The notes under the pieces were generated by a model, which was not told the DNA's origin, did no database searches, and saw only the letters and a program-made list of their open reading frames with translations. Below are positions 16,431-24,679 of a stretch of DNA of 64,000 bases, piece by piece; position 1 is the stretch's first letter, and each line of letters begins with the position of its first letter. This DNA is from CBDFKV01 sp965249035 (lineage in GTDB: Bacteria > Pseudomonadota > Gammaproteobacteria > Arenicellales > Poriferihabitantaceae): NCBI GenBank assembly GCA_965249035.1, contig CBDFKV010000006.1:1-64000 (forward strand). Direction: 5' to 3'. A program made the translations under genes and the position numbers.

Positions 16431-17696
16431 ATGGAATTACTCAGCCTGTCCGCGATTCTTGTCACCATCACTGCACTGTTCAGCTATATCAATGAACGAT
16501 GGGTCAAGCTGCCTACGACCATCGGGGTGATGTTAATCGCGCTGCTGTGTTCATTGTTGTTAGTGCTGGTCGATAAAACGGGCTTAATTCACGCAGCAGC
16601 CTTTGCGCAATCGATCTTGAGCCAGATTGATTTCAATATTGCGTTGATGCACGGTATGTTGAGCTTTTTGCTGTTTGCTGGCGCACTGCACGTCAACTTG
16701 GACGATCTGGCAGAGCAAAAGTGGGTAATTGCTACGCTGGCTACCGTCGGTGTCGTGGTCTCGACAGCTTTAGTCGGATTCATTTCTTACTACTTGTTTC
16801 GCTTTCTTGGGATTGAGATCGCTTTCATCTACTGTTTGCTGTTTGGTGCCTTAATCTCTCCGACCGACCCAATCGCCGTACTCTCCACCTTAAAGAGCGT
16901 CGGAGCACCCAAGCCGCTCGAGACTAAAATTACCGGCGAATCCCTATTCAACGACGGGGTTGGCGTCGTTATTTTCCTGGTCTTGCTAGGCATCGCGCAA
17001 CACCCCGAACAAACCAGCGCCTCCCACATTGCCTTGTTATTTGCTGAGGAGGCTCTTGGCGGCATAGCATTTGGCCTAGCGCTGGGCTTTGTCGGCTATC
17101 ATTTATTGAAAAGTGTCGATAATTATCAGGTTGAAATCCTGCTAACCCTGGCGATGGTCATGGGCGGTTATATGCTGGCGTATTCAATCCACGTATCCGG
17201 ACCCATCGCAATCGTAGTAGCCGGGTTGTTTATCGGCAATCATGGGCGACGATTTGCGATGTCAGACAAAACCAGGGATCACCTCGACACGTTTTGGGAG
17301 CTGATCGATGAGATACTCAACGCCCTGCTATTCGTACTCATTGGCGTTGAAGTCTTGGTGCTACAATTTACCAGCAGTTGGTTAATCGCGGGCATTATCA
17401 CGATTCCGGTGGTCATTCTGGCGCGTTGGATTGCCGTTGGTTTGCCGATTTCTGCATTCCGATTAACCCGTTCATTTAGTCGACATACCGTTAGAATACT
17501 CGTATGGGGAGGATTACGCGGTGGTATTTCCGTTGCGCTGGCGCTGTCTTTACCACACGGCCCCGAACGTGATTTTATCCTTGCAGTGACCTACGTGATC
17601 GTCGTATTCTCAATCGTCGTACAAGGCTTGTCGATCAAGCACCTCGTCACCCACGCTAACAAGCTTGAGGCCCAAGCGAAAGCGGATACAAAATAG
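16431..17696 (+). CDS. NhaP-type (CPA1) sodium/proton antiporter
   Basis: The inner-membrane protein has 421 residues and about 12-13 hydrophobic segments. It exchanges cytoplasmic Na+ (or K+) for H+. Family motifs: ALISPTDPIAVLSTL (transmembrane segment 5 region), GESLFNDGVGVVIFLVL (the ND pair typical of electroneutral CPA1 antiporters) and WGGLRGGISVALALSLP. The length is near that of NhaP without a long cytoplasmic tail. It is followed 46 bp later by fur. Two other antiporter families occur in this window (35787 and 42651), which suggests life in a Na+-rich habitat. Confidence 0.9.
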   Translation: MELLSLSAILVTITALFSYINERWVKLPTTIGVMLIALLCSLLLVLVDKTGLIHAAAFAQSILSQIDFNIALMHGMLSFLLFAGALHVNLDDLAEQKWVIATLATVGVVVSTALVGFISYYLFRFLGIEIAFIYCLLFGALISPTDPIAVLSTLKSVGAPKPLETKITGESLFNDGVGVVIFLVLLGIAQHPEQTSASHIALLFAEEALGGIAFGLALGFVGYHLLKSVDNYQVEILLTLAMVMGGYMLAYSIHVSGPIAIVVAGLFIGNHGRRFAMSDKTRDHLDTFWELIDEILNALLFVLIGVEVLVLQFTSSWLIAGIITIPVVILARWIAVGLPISAFRLTRSFSRHTVRILVWGGLRGGISVALALSLPHGPERDFILAVTYVIVVFSIVVQGLSIKHLVTHANKLEAQAKADTK

Positions 17697-17742
17697 CCCG
17701 CCACCAATAGCCGGCTGCACGCAGCCAAATAGGCAACTAACC

Positions 17743-18150
17743 ATGGATCACAACGAAGAACTCAAATTAGTAGGGCTTAAGACTACCGTGCCACGTCTCA
17801 AGGTATTGGCCTTACTGGAAGAACACAAAGATAATCATTTATCGGCTGAAGACGTCTATCGACTGATGTTGGAGAAGAATGAAACATTGGGGCTAGCGAC
17901 GATCTATCGCGTTTTGACCCAATTTGAAAGCGCGGGCCTCATCGCTCGCAATAATTTTGGCGATCGCGCGGTCTATGAACTCGCTGATGCCGATCACCAC
18001 GACCATATGGTGTGTGTCGAGTGCGGCTCGATCATTGAGTTTCACGACCAGAAAATCGAGAAACAGCAAGAAGCCATTGCCTCAAGTCACGGTTTTGACA
18101 TTCAAGATCATGCACTGACACTCTATGGTCGCTGTAAAAAATGTCGATAG
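17743..18150 (+). CDS. fur: Ferric uptake regulator Fur
   Basis: The 135-residue metal-dependent repressor of iron uptake genes acts as a dimer in the cytoplasm. The start chosen is ATG at 17743 (MDHNEELKLVGLKTTVPRLK), which fits Fur proteins; an upstream in-frame ATG would add 26 unrelated residues inside the antiporter gene. The winged-helix domain carries SAEDVYRLMLEKNETLGLATIYRVL. Metal-binding signatures are DHHDHMVCVECG and the C-terminal CKKC, together giving the two Cys pairs of the structural zinc site. Confidence 0.95.
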   Translation: MDHNEELKLVGLKTTVPRLKVLALLEEHKDNHLSAEDVYRLMLEKNETLGLATIYRVLTQFESAGLIARNNFGDRAVYELADADHHDHMVCVECGSIIEFHDQKIEKQQEAIASSHGFDIQDHALTLYGRCKKCR

Positions 18151-18200
18151 TCTTGACCTGACCTAAATTCACTCACCCCCACCCTTTGCCTTAACCAACT

Positions 18201-19139
18201 ATGTCTACGCTTATTACTGGCTCTTATGCCTATGACACCATTATGGTGTTTCCTGATGCCTTTAAAAATCACATCATTCCAGACAAAGTACATATATTAA
18301 ATGTCTGTTTCATGGTGCCAGAAATGCGCAAGGAATTTGGCGGCTGCGCCGGCAATATTGCCTACAACCTAAAACTGTTGGGGGGGGATCCCCTCCCCAT
18401 GGCTACCGTAGGAGAAGATTTCAAACCCTACCGTAAATGGCTAAAAAAGAAGGGTATCAAACGTCGTCATATTAAAAAGATTAAGGGTGCGTTTACCGCA
18501 CAAGCCTACCTCACCACTGACATCGACGATAACCAGATTATCGCCTTTCACCCCGGCGCGATGAATGAGGCGCATAAAAACCAGATCTCTGACGCGAAAG
18601 GCATTGACCTAGGTATTCTTGGCCCCGATGGCAAGCAGGCGATGATTGAACACGCCGAGCAATTTGCCCAAGCAGGCATCCCATTTTTTTTCGACCCAGG
18701 CCAAGGTTTGCCGATGTTCAATGGTGAAGAGCTTAAACGATTTATCGCGCTGAGCGATTACACCGTCGTTAATGACTACGAATCAGAGCTATTATCAAGA
18801 AATACAGGCCTCACGATTGAACAAATCGCTGCTCAAGTTGATGCATTGATTATCACTCGGGGCGGCAAAGGCGCTGAAATATACGCGGACGGCAAAGTCA
18901 TCAACATCCCCATCGCCAAAGCCAAAAAGACGGTTGACCCGACCGGTTGTGGTGATGCATTTCGCGCGGGGCTGCTGTATGGTGTTACCCATCAACTTGA
19001 TTGGGAAACCACGGGCAGAATCGCTGCTTTACTAGGTTCTATTAAAATTGAACACGCAGGGACTCAGAATCATCACTTCAGCAAGCAGTCGTTTGAAGAT
19101 GCGTATCAAGCGCACTTTGGCGACAAAATAGACCTCTAA
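18201..19139 (+). CDS. PfkB-family carbohydrate kinase, adenosine kinase-like
   Basis: This 312-residue ribokinase-fold enzyme phosphorylates a sugar or nucleoside hydroxyl with ATP. The N-terminal substrate side shows GGCAGNIAYNLKLLGG. The C-terminal PfkB signature DPTGCGDAFRAGLLYG holds the catalytic Asp and anion hole. The N-terminus MSTLITGSYAYDTIMVF and the FGGCAGNIAYNL motif match bacterial proteins annotated as adenosine kinase-like. The substrate cannot be fixed from sequence. It is in a co-directional run with fur, folE and xni (12 bp to folE). Confidence 0.85.
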   Translation: MSTLITGSYAYDTIMVFPDAFKNHIIPDKVHILNVCFMVPEMRKEFGGCAGNIAYNLKLLGGDPLPMATVGEDFKPYRKWLKKKGIKRRHIKKIKGAFTAQAYLTTDIDDNQIIAFHPGAMNEAHKNQISDAKGIDLGILGPDGKQAMIEHAEQFAQAGIPFFFDPGQGLPMFNGEELKRFIALSDYTVVNDYESELLSRNTGLTIEQIAAQVDALIITRGGKGAEIYADGKVINIPIAKAKKTVDPTGCGDAFRAGLLYGVTHQLDWETTGRIAALLGSIKIEHAGTQNHHFSKQSFEDAYQAHFGDKIDL

Positions 19140-19151
19140 ACGGAACTGACA

Positions 19152-19718
19152 ATGGCCGACTCTATTCAGCTGCTATCGAATCACTATCGGGACATCATCA
19201 CCGAAGTGGGTGAAGACGTATCACGAGATGGCCTCGTCAAAACGCCCGAGCGCGCCGCCAAGGCGATGGATTACCTGACGCAAGGTTATCGTCTAACACT
19301 AGATGAGGTCGTTAACGATGCGGTGTTCGAGTCAGACAACGACGAAATGGTGATTTGTAAAGATATAGAGTTTTATTCGATGTGCGAACACCACATCTTG
19401 CCGTTCATTGGTAAATGCCACATCGCTTACTTACCGCGCGGCAAAGTCATCGGTCTGTCAAAACTAGCACGAATAGCCGACATGTACGCACGTCGTCTAC
19501 AAATCCAGGAAAATCTCACCAATCAAATCGCACACGCGGTCAATGATGTCATCGACGCGCACGGTGTCGGGGTTGTGGTTGAGGCTAAGCATTTATGTAT
19601 GATGATGCGCGGCGTCCAAAAACAAAGCTCAGTCATGCAAACTTCGATGATGCTCGGCACCTTTCGCAAAGATTCGCGCACTCGGGCTGAATTTCTGCGC
19701 CTGATCTCTAAAGGCTAA
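19152..19718 (+). CDS. folE: GTP cyclohydrolase I
   Basis: The 188-residue FolE converts GTP to 7,8-dihydroneopterin triphosphate, the first step of folate synthesis (and of queuosine precursors). Zinc ligands are in MCEHHILPF (Cys and His) and HLCMMMRGV. The motif FSMCEHH is replaced here by FYSMCEHH, a normal variant. KLARIADMYARRLQIQE is the conserved helical segment. The start follows the kinase gene by 12 bp, so it is probably in one operon. Confidence 0.95.
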   Translation: MADSIQLLSNHYRDIITEVGEDVSRDGLVKTPERAAKAMDYLTQGYRLTLDEVVNDAVFESDNDEMVICKDIEFYSMCEHHILPFIGKCHIAYLPRGKVIGLSKLARIADMYARRLQIQENLTNQIAHAVNDVIDAHGVGVVVEAKHLCMMMRGVQKQSSVMQTSMMLGTFRKDSRTRAEFLRLISKG

Positions 19719-19738
19719 GCGCGACTCAGGCGGGCATC

Positions 19739-20518
19739 ATGATTAGACTACTAATCATCGATGGCTTTAATTTAATTCGACGCGTCTATTCCGCCGTTCC
19801 GGGTGATGAAGGCAGTGATGCACACCGTAGCGGGTTTATTCGGTCGGTTCTGGCTTCTGCTCAACGCTCGCTCAAACAGCATGAACCCAGCCACGCCGTG
19901 TTAGTGCTGGAAAGTGCTGGCAATACTTGGCGGCATGAACTATTTCCTACCTATAAGTCGGGCCGCAAGCCCCAACCTGAACCACTCATTTCAGCCCTCC
20001 CAGAGCTATGCGAGCGCTTAAATGATGAAATTCACATCAATACGATCAATGTCGACGGCTATGAAGCCGACGATGTAACCGCCACTATTGCCACGCGGGT
20101 AGCCGCTGCAGGTGGCAACACCGTCATTTTATCGACGGATCACCTGCATTGCCAATTGGCAAGCAATAAAATACACATAGTTGATCATTTTCAGAATCGA
20201 GCCTTAGACTACCCGTTCGTCATGAAACGCTACGGCATCACACCGGCTTTATTGCCGCAGTTTTATGCACTCGCGGGGCATAATTCAGTCGGAATTCACG
20301 GCATCAAGGGCATTGGCGCTAAAACTGCTGCGGCTTTGCTCAAACGATTTGGTTCGATTGAGGCCATGCTGCAATGTCTGGACACGCTACCCGATAAGCA
20401 AAGTCAACAAATCGAAGCCGATCGCGATAATTTATCGATTTACCAGCGCCTGTTTCAACTCAAAACCGATGTAGTAATTAACGCCAATCTCAAGCAATGG
20501 AGACTTCCGCATGACTGA
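19739..20518 (+). CDS. xni: Flap endonuclease-like 5'-3' exonuclease (Xni/ExoIX type)
   Basis: The protein has 259 residues with PIN-like and helix-hairpin-helix domains of the FEN/5'-exonuclease family but no polymerase. The N-terminus IDGFNLIRRVYSA carries the first metal Asp. GYEADDVTATIA carries the Asp cluster. The HhH region is GIHGIKGIGAKTAAALLKRFG. LSTDHLHCQL replaces the usual TGDKDxxQL, weakening the second Asp cluster as in Xni/YgdG proteins, which have a reduced active site. It overlaps the next small gene by 8 bp. Confidence 0.85.
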   Translation: MIRLLIIDGFNLIRRVYSAVPGDEGSDAHRSGFIRSVLASAQRSLKQHEPSHAVLVLESAGNTWRHELFPTYKSGRKPQPEPLISALPELCERLNDEIHINTINVDGYEADDVTATIATRVAAAGGNTVILSTDHLHCQLASNKIHIVDHFQNRALDYPFVMKRYGITPALLPQFYALAGHNSVGIHGIKGIGAKTAAALLKRFGSIEAMLQCLDTLPDKQSQQIEADRDNLSIYQRLFQLKTDVVINANLKQWRLPHD

Positions 20519-20699
20519 TTTACCCGCTTGGCAAGCCGTCGTTATCGGCTTAATCGCTGCGGCCATTTTATTTTGGTTCGTCCCTGGCATTAAGCGCTCG
20601 ATTGAAGTGAGCAAAGATGCGCCTAAGGATTGGGTAGGGCTACTCGTCCCTATTGTTGCAGTCATACTATTTATCGTTTTGTTGACGCAGCTAGTATAA
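20511..20699 (+). CDS. Small two-helix membrane protein
   Basis: The protein has 62 residues with two hydrophobic segments (about 8-25 and 43-61) separated by a short charged loop (KRSIEVSKDAPKDW). Its start codon overlaps the end of xni (8 bp), indicating translational coupling. No family recognised. Confidence 0.7.
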   Translation: MTDLPAWQAVVIGLIAAAILFWFVPGIKRSIEVSKDAPKDWVGLLVPIVAVILFIVLLTQLV

Positions 20700-20911
20700 G
20701 CATGGGCGAGTAATAATGCCCTTTACTCAGCAATAAAGAGGCAGACTAAACCAGGAAACGATTAAACAAGGCCTTGGGAAACATTGGGTTTCATAGGAAT
20801 ATGAGGATGGCGATGTAATCCTATTGAAGATTTGCTTGTCACTCCTGATGAGCACAAAACTGCCGACTATATTGAGGGCCGCGATGACGACTAGTGGCGC
20901 TATAGCAAAAC

Positions 20912-21443
20912 TTAAGCGACTTGGACGGGCTTAATCCAGCCCAATAAGAGACGAAACGGTATCAGCAAGATCAATGCTACCACCCACTTAGCGGCATAGT
21001 CACCCCCAAAGTGATCCAAGGAATGCCGGTGCCAACAAAAGCCACGCTGAAAAAGAAGGCTGTGTCCACGGCTGAAGCGAGTAAAGAAGGGAGCAATGGC
21101 GCTTTCCACCACCGAGCCTGTCGTAAGCGATCAAATATCGCTACATCCAATAGCTGAGCCACCAAGGAACGCACTGCCTGAAGCTAATGCAATACGGGGC
21201 GTTGCGAACCAGATAGACAAACACACCGCCAATACGAATTCCACCAATACCACGCGCCGAGCGGAACTAACACCCAGCACCCGATTGGATAAATCCGTCA
21301 CCAAAAAAGCAACGGGATAAGTGAAAGACTCCCCAGGTCAGCCAGTCATTAAGTGGATACTGCACCAATATGTTTGACGCAGTGACCACGATCGCCATGG
21401 CACTGACACCAAGCGCGATGCCTTTACGGGCAGTATTTTTCAT
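20912..21443 (-). pseudogene. yhhQ: Queuosine precursor transporter YhhQ, three frameshifts
   Basis: Reading across three frames gives a complete VUT/DUF165-family protein, an inner-membrane transporter for queuosine precursors. It begins MKNTARKGIALGVSAMAIV (start 21443), continues with SNILVQYPLNDWLTW, YPVAFLVTDLSNRVLG, LVAQLLDVAIFDRLRQ, SAVDTAFFFSVAFVGTG and ends GGDYAAKWVVALILLIPFR to the stop at 20912. The frame changes are near 21325 (one extra T), 21180 (one extra T) and 21003 (one missing G), all in or next to homopolymers. The unbroken gene would encode about 177 residues, normal for the family. As read it makes no functional transporter. Confidence 0.85.
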
Positions 21444-21724
21444 ACATATGGGTTAGTTAGCAGAACCCGATTCTAAGTGCCCCGGGTTTTTCTGCTTATT
21501 TGAACCGCGTGCTCTGGTTTGACCACCGTTAACTGATCAAACACAAAACGCCCAACGTGACACTCACTTGTAACGCTTGGCATGATCCGTTCAGGCCTTT
21601 AAAGAAGACTCTATTTTACACCAATATAGGTATCTTACTCGCTGACAGGTAGCACTTTCAAAACACGCAGGCCGCGCGCCTAGTATGAATACTTAATGGA
21701 GGACGCGCCCGACGCTCCCTGCCT

Positions 21725-22276
21725 CTACTCCGCTCCTAATGTACCCACATACTGCATATCGGGACTGGACACAGTTTCAGAGCTTAAGGCTTTCAGCAGG
21801 TCTTCTGTATCAAACGTCGCAGCATCTGCGGTTGGTGAATTGGAAGACCCGCAGTTATATGCGATGACCACCTCTTTCTTCCGTAAGCGAATAGTCGTGT
21901 TGGGTCCATCACACATTACGAAGCCGTCTGGATAGGGATCAACCACACCGAGCGTTTTTATCCTTTTTGACGTTTTCCTGATTTCTGTCCAGCGGGACAT
22001 AGGAAAGTATTTAATATAAACCGACTTAGGGAGTGGAATACCATTGCCTCCGCTCTCCCAAGGCGGTGGTGTGCCGGGATCATCAGTTACACGCACCCAA
22101 AACTTTTGTGCTTGCTCCGCTTGCCTGTCCAGAAAGAGTTCAGTGGTAATTGAGACACCTACATAATAGGTATATGCACCGCTAACAACCATATCAATAG
22201 GATTGGCGGTTTTAGCGTTCGCTGTGGAAGCTAATGCCACCAGAGATAATAACGTGATAGTCCGTAGTATTTGCAT
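21725..22276 (-). CDS. Hypothetical secreted protein
   Basis: The protein has 183 residues with a clear signal peptide (ITLLSLVALASTANA, cleavage about 22). The mature part contains two Cys (in VMCDGPNTT and AYNCGSS) that could form a disulfide and a basic RKTSKRIK stretch. The ribosome site AAAGGAA is well spaced from the ATG. I recognise no family. It stands alone between the yhhQ pseudogene and phoR, with 236 bp of AT-rich sequence upstream. Confidence 0.7.
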   Translation of the reverse strand: MQILRTITLLSLVALASTANAKTANPIDMVVSGAYTYYVGVSITTELFLDRQAEQAQKFWVRVTDDPGTPPPWESGGNGIPLPKSVYIKYFPMSRWTEIRKTSKRIKTLGVVDPYPDGFVMCDGPNTTIRLRKKEVVIAYNCGSSNSPTADAATFDTEDLLKALSSETVSSPDMQYVGTLGAE

Positions 22277-22512
22277 TGGTAATATTCCTTTTAATCAAGC
22301 TTTAATTAGGTAACAACACCTTTTATATTACAATACCACACGCTTGTCAATATTTCAGGCCGATGCTCCAGTTTATCTGCTAGTGCCTTAATAGACCTTA
22401 ATAGACCATAAACCTTAATAAACCTTCATAGCCAGTACGCCGACTAGTGGTTTTTGGTGGGATTTATCCGCCGCCATATATCGCCCCTTAGCGCGGTGGA
22501 AGTATTACGCGC

Positions 22513-23805
22513 TTAGCTATCAGGCGCATTCGGAAAGCTGCACTTGAACACACTGCCCTCACCCTCTTTACTCGTAATCTCCAACTCGCCACCGAGCCGG
22601 TTCACCGCGTGTTTAACGATGGCAAGGCCAAGCCCTGTTCCACCGCTGTCTCTTGAGCGGTCTTTATCGACGCGATAAAAGCGTTCCGTCAAACGCGGTA
22701 GGTGCTTTTCAGGAATTCCGTTCCCACTATCCGAGACTTCAAACGTAGCGCCCGATTTATCTTGCTTCCACTTTACTCGGATCTTGCCGCCGGGCGGCGT
22801 ATATTTAACCGCATTAAAGACCAAATTAGCCATCACCGCATTCAATTCAGCATATTGGCCATAAAAATGGGTATGACCATCATATTTGACTTTAATATCG
22901 TGCTTTTTTTTACCACTCAGGTGCCGGGCTTCGATCATGATGGGTTCCAAGACTCTCGCTACTTCAATCACTTCACCCGTCTCGTCCTGGGTATCGCTGT
23001 CATCAAACCGCGCTAAAACCAGCAAGTCATCCACCGTGCGCTGCATACGATATGCCTGTCGATGCATTGATTGAATGGCTGGCTGCCAGCTGGTTTTCTG
23101 GCACGCTTTGCTGTCGACCATGGTCTCAAGATAGCCGGAAATGACGGTCAGGGGGGTACGTAGTTCATGCGAGACATTGGAGACAAAGTCTTGCCGCACT
23201 CGCTCCAGATGGCGCAATAATGAAACATCCTGGGCGTTAAGCAACTTTTTACCCTCGCCATAGGAAAAAATACGTATCTCCAAAATTCGTTCCTCGCCTT
23301 TTGAAGTACTAATCTCAATCATCTTTTTATATTTGCCGCGCTTAAAATACTTAACCAACGACTTGTGCTGCGCAAAGACTGTTTCGAACGACTCACCCAT
23401 CGCTTCATCGACAGCCGTCCCGGCAAATTCTGCAGCGGCTTCATTTAGCCACTGGATATTATCCTCGTCATTCAGAATAACCGTGACATCCGCGATCGCC
23501 TGATAGGATTTTTCGACTTGATTGGCAATGCGCTGTAACTTGCGCTTACGCTTACTTTGGCTGCGACGCCAGCTGGCCAATCGCAACACCACGTCGTGCC
23601 AAACACCCATGGCAGTCGGTGGAGGGTGGTCTTTGGGATATCGCGCCCACAAGAATAATCGCACTACTTGCAATATATGCCAAGCAGCATAAGCAACCAT
23701 GATGGGTATAACTGTGTACCAGGCTGAAAACTCTTGCTTGATCGCGACCAAAATAGCCAATCCCAAAGCCGCCATCAATAGGATTAATTCCTTTAACTGT
23801 TCCAT
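22513..23805 (-). CDS. phoR: Phosphate regulon sensor histidine kinase PhoR
   Basis: The 430-residue inner-membrane kinase senses phosphate status through the Pst system and phosphorylates PhoB. Two N-terminal hydrophobic segments (about 5-22 and 28-50) are followed by a basic DUF3329-like linker, a PAS domain (about 95-200), the HisKA phosphoacceptor helix with His213 in VSHELRTPLT, and the HATPase domain (N box NLVFNAVKYTPPGG, G boxes VSDSGNGIP and GGTGLGLAIVKH). It lies 26 bp downstream of phoB in the usual operon order. Confidence 0.95.
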   Translation of the reverse strand: MEQLKELILLMAALGLAILVAIKQEFSAWYTVIPIMVAYAAWHILQVVRLFLWARYPKDHPPPTAMGVWHDVVLRLASWRRSQSKRKRKLQRIANQVEKSYQAIADVTVILNDEDNIQWLNEAAAEFAGTAVDEAMGESFETVFAQHKSLVKYFKRGKYKKMIEISTSKGEERILEIRIFSYGEGKKLLNAQDVSLLRHLERVRQDFVSNVSHELRTPLTVISGYLETMVDSKACQKTSWQPAIQSMHRQAYRMQRTVDDLLVLARFDDSDTQDETGEVIEVARVLEPIMIEARHLSGKKKHDIKVKYDGHTHFYGQYAELNAVMANLVFNAVKYTPPGGKIRVKWKQDKSGATFEVSDSGNGIPEKHLPRLTERFYRVDKDRSRDSGGTGLGLAIVKHAVNRLGGELEITSKEGEGSVFKCSFPNAPDS

Positions 23806-23831
23806 GTTACCTTCATTTAATTACGTTATGT

Positions 23832-24533
23832 CTATGTGTCGCGCAGTGGCCTAAAACGATAGCCACTACCGCGTACGGTTTGGATAAAATAGGCAACGTT
23901 ATGTGGCTTAAGTGCGCTTCTCAGACGCTTGATATGAACGTCAACAGTACGCTCTTCACGATAAGCATTGATGCCCCAAACCCTGTCCAATAGCTGTTCA
24001 CGGCTGAATACCTTTTTCGGGTGAGTCATAAAAAAGTGCAGTAGTCGAAACTCGGTAGGGCTAAGAATGACCGACTCACCATCGACCGCAACCAGGTGCT
24101 CTATGGGGTTTAGTAGGATCGGCCCAGCACTGACAAATTCTTCGGACTCGTGCAGCGCAACACGTTTCAATAGTGCGTGTATGCGGGCAATCAATTCCTT
24201 GGCTGAAAACGGTTTGGTGACAAAATCTTCAGCCCCCGAATTAAAGCCTTTGATCTTATCGTTCTCTTCGTCACGCGCAGTTAGCATGATGACAGGGATA
24301 TGGCGGGTGACTGAACTTTTTTTTAACTCGCGGGTAAGGTCGATGCCGCTGCAATCCCCCGGTAGCATCCAATCCATTAATATAAGGGCGATCTTTTTGC
24401 TCGCTAACAATTCCCTAGCCTCCGCCGCATTTCTTGCCGTTTTATGGGCGAATTTTGCCTGCGTCAACAAAAATCCGATCATTTGGCTAACCGCGCGATC
24501 GTCTTCGACGACCAATATCATTTTCCTTTTCAT
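23832..24533 (-). CDS. phoB: Phosphate regulon response regulator PhoB
   Basis: The 233-residue protein has a receiver domain with the acidic pair EDD near residue 10, the phosphoacceptor Asp54 in LMDWMLPG, Thr in MLTARD and Lys in VTKPFS. A winged-helix OmpR/PhoB DNA-binding domain follows (LSPTEFRLLHFFM; RTVDVHIKRLRSAL; TVRGSGYRF). I chose the start MKRKMILVVEDD (24533) because PhoB proteins begin a few residues before ILVVED; an upstream ATG adds 14 residues of no homology. It is transcribed with phoR. No pst genes occur in the window. Confidence 0.95.
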   Translation of the reverse strand: MKRKMILVVEDDRAVSQMIGFLLTQAKFAHKTARNAAEARELLASKKIALILMDWMLPGDCSGIDLTRELKKSSVTRHIPVIMLTARDEENDKIKGFNSGAEDFVTKPFSAKELIARIHALLKRVALHESEEFVSAGPILLNPIEHLVAVDGESVILSPTEFRLLHFFMTHPKKVFSREQLLDRVWGINAYREERTVDVHIKRLRSALKPHNVAYFIQTVRGSGYRFRPLRDT

Positions 24534-24679
24534 CCCGCCAGCAAAATCAATACTAAACCTGCAGCTAAGCCGCATTGTTGATCATCAAAAGTTCTTTAAA
24601 ACAGCGTCCTGACCTTACTCCGGACGCAAGCGCCATTCAAGCCGACAAACGGCTAATTTAATAATAGGCCCATAAAATG

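Noticed and set aside
20820..20897. Possible C-terminal relic of an ABC transporter ATPase such as PstB (TPDEHKTADYIEGR)
   Set aside because: Only about 25 codons with weak similarity and no upstream domain; too short to support.
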